A stretch of 6,507 nucleotides of DNA from Lentisphaeria bacterium UBA1732 (GTDB taxonomy: Bacteria > Verrucomicrobiota > Lentisphaeria > Victivallales > UBA1829), in NCBI GenBank assembly GCA_002315855.1, contig DCIG01000062.1, positions 37,266 to 43,772 on the forward strand, in the 5' to 3' direction. Positions 6,432 to 6,507 of this stretch are shown in pieces (position 1 is the first letter of the stretch; the number at the start of each line of letters is the position of its first letter). The translations under genes were made by a program, and so were the position numbers. The notes beneath the pieces were generated by a model. It was not told the origin of the DNA. It did no database searches and saw only the letters and a list, made by a program, of their open reading frames with translations.

Positions 6432-6507
6432 GGCTTGTTTCTTCCTGTATTTTCTGCTTGTTTCCCTGCTCGGACAGCATTCGTTTCATCCGCCCGACCA
6501 TTGAAAA
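6428..6507 (-). CDS. Possible 3' end of a gene upstream of the HipA-like gene (partial)
   Basis: On the minus strand a frame is open from the window edge to a TGA that overlaps the HipA-like start codon as ATGA, the usual layout of a coupled antitoxin-toxin pair. Its last residues read GRNKP. A second frame is also open, ending at 6406 after a 26-base overlap, and its short product is rich in K, E and Q. Only one of the two can be the real gene, and about 26 to 33 residues are too few to identify it. A HipB-like DNA-binding protein is the natural expectation from gene order alone. Confidence 0.3.
   Translation of the reverse strand, partial: FNGRADETNAVRAGKQAENTGRNKP

Overview
The window carries four tandem plus-strand genes, asd, cysS, an S-adenosylhomocysteine-hydrolase-like (SAHH-like) gene and an MTA/SAH deaminase gene (mtaD type). 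A HipA-like kinase gene runs toward them from the right edge on the minus strand, with the end of another gene possibly lying just upstream of it. The four plus-strand genes strongly prefer C-ending codons (CTC, CGC, GCC, TCC) and have clear Shine-Dalgarno sites. This suggests a bacterium of moderate GC content. No signature fixes the phylum. The HipA-like protein resembles, from memory, a family common in gut anaerobes, and a gut Lentisphaerae/PVC-type or similar anaerobe is only a guess.

Layout. 1-86: a repeated hairpin element (copy A) that may run off the left edge, then the asd ribosome binding site. 87-1103: aspartate-semialdehyde dehydrogenase. 1104-1539: a 436-base gap holding a second copy of the hairpin element (copy B), three more hairpins, a 10-bp perfect palindrome, a good sigma-70-type promoter and a strong ribosome binding site. 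1540-2961: cysteinyl-tRNA synthetase. 2958-3980: SAHH-like protein, whose start codon overlaps the cysS stop (ATGA). 3995-5257: MTA/SAH deaminase, 14 bases further on. 5258-5288: a short convergent gap with no clear terminator. 5289-6431, minus strand: HipA-like kinase. 6428-6507, minus strand: open reading frames continuing past the edge.

How the genes fit together. Asd makes the branch-point intermediate for homoserine, methionine, threonine and lysine. CysS charges tRNA with cysteine. The last two plus-strand genes point to turnover of S-adenosylhomocysteine, the by-product of SAM-dependent methylation: a deaminase that should convert SAH to S-inosylhomocysteine, and a partner with the SAHH fold. 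Together they could form a deaminate-then-cleave route like the one described in methanogens. The SAHH-like partner, however, keeps its NAD-binding residues and appears to have lost most of the canonical substrate and catalytic residues, so its real chemistry is open. This pair is the most interesting part of the window. The HipA-like gene differs in codon use and orientation and looks like a separate, probably acquired, module.
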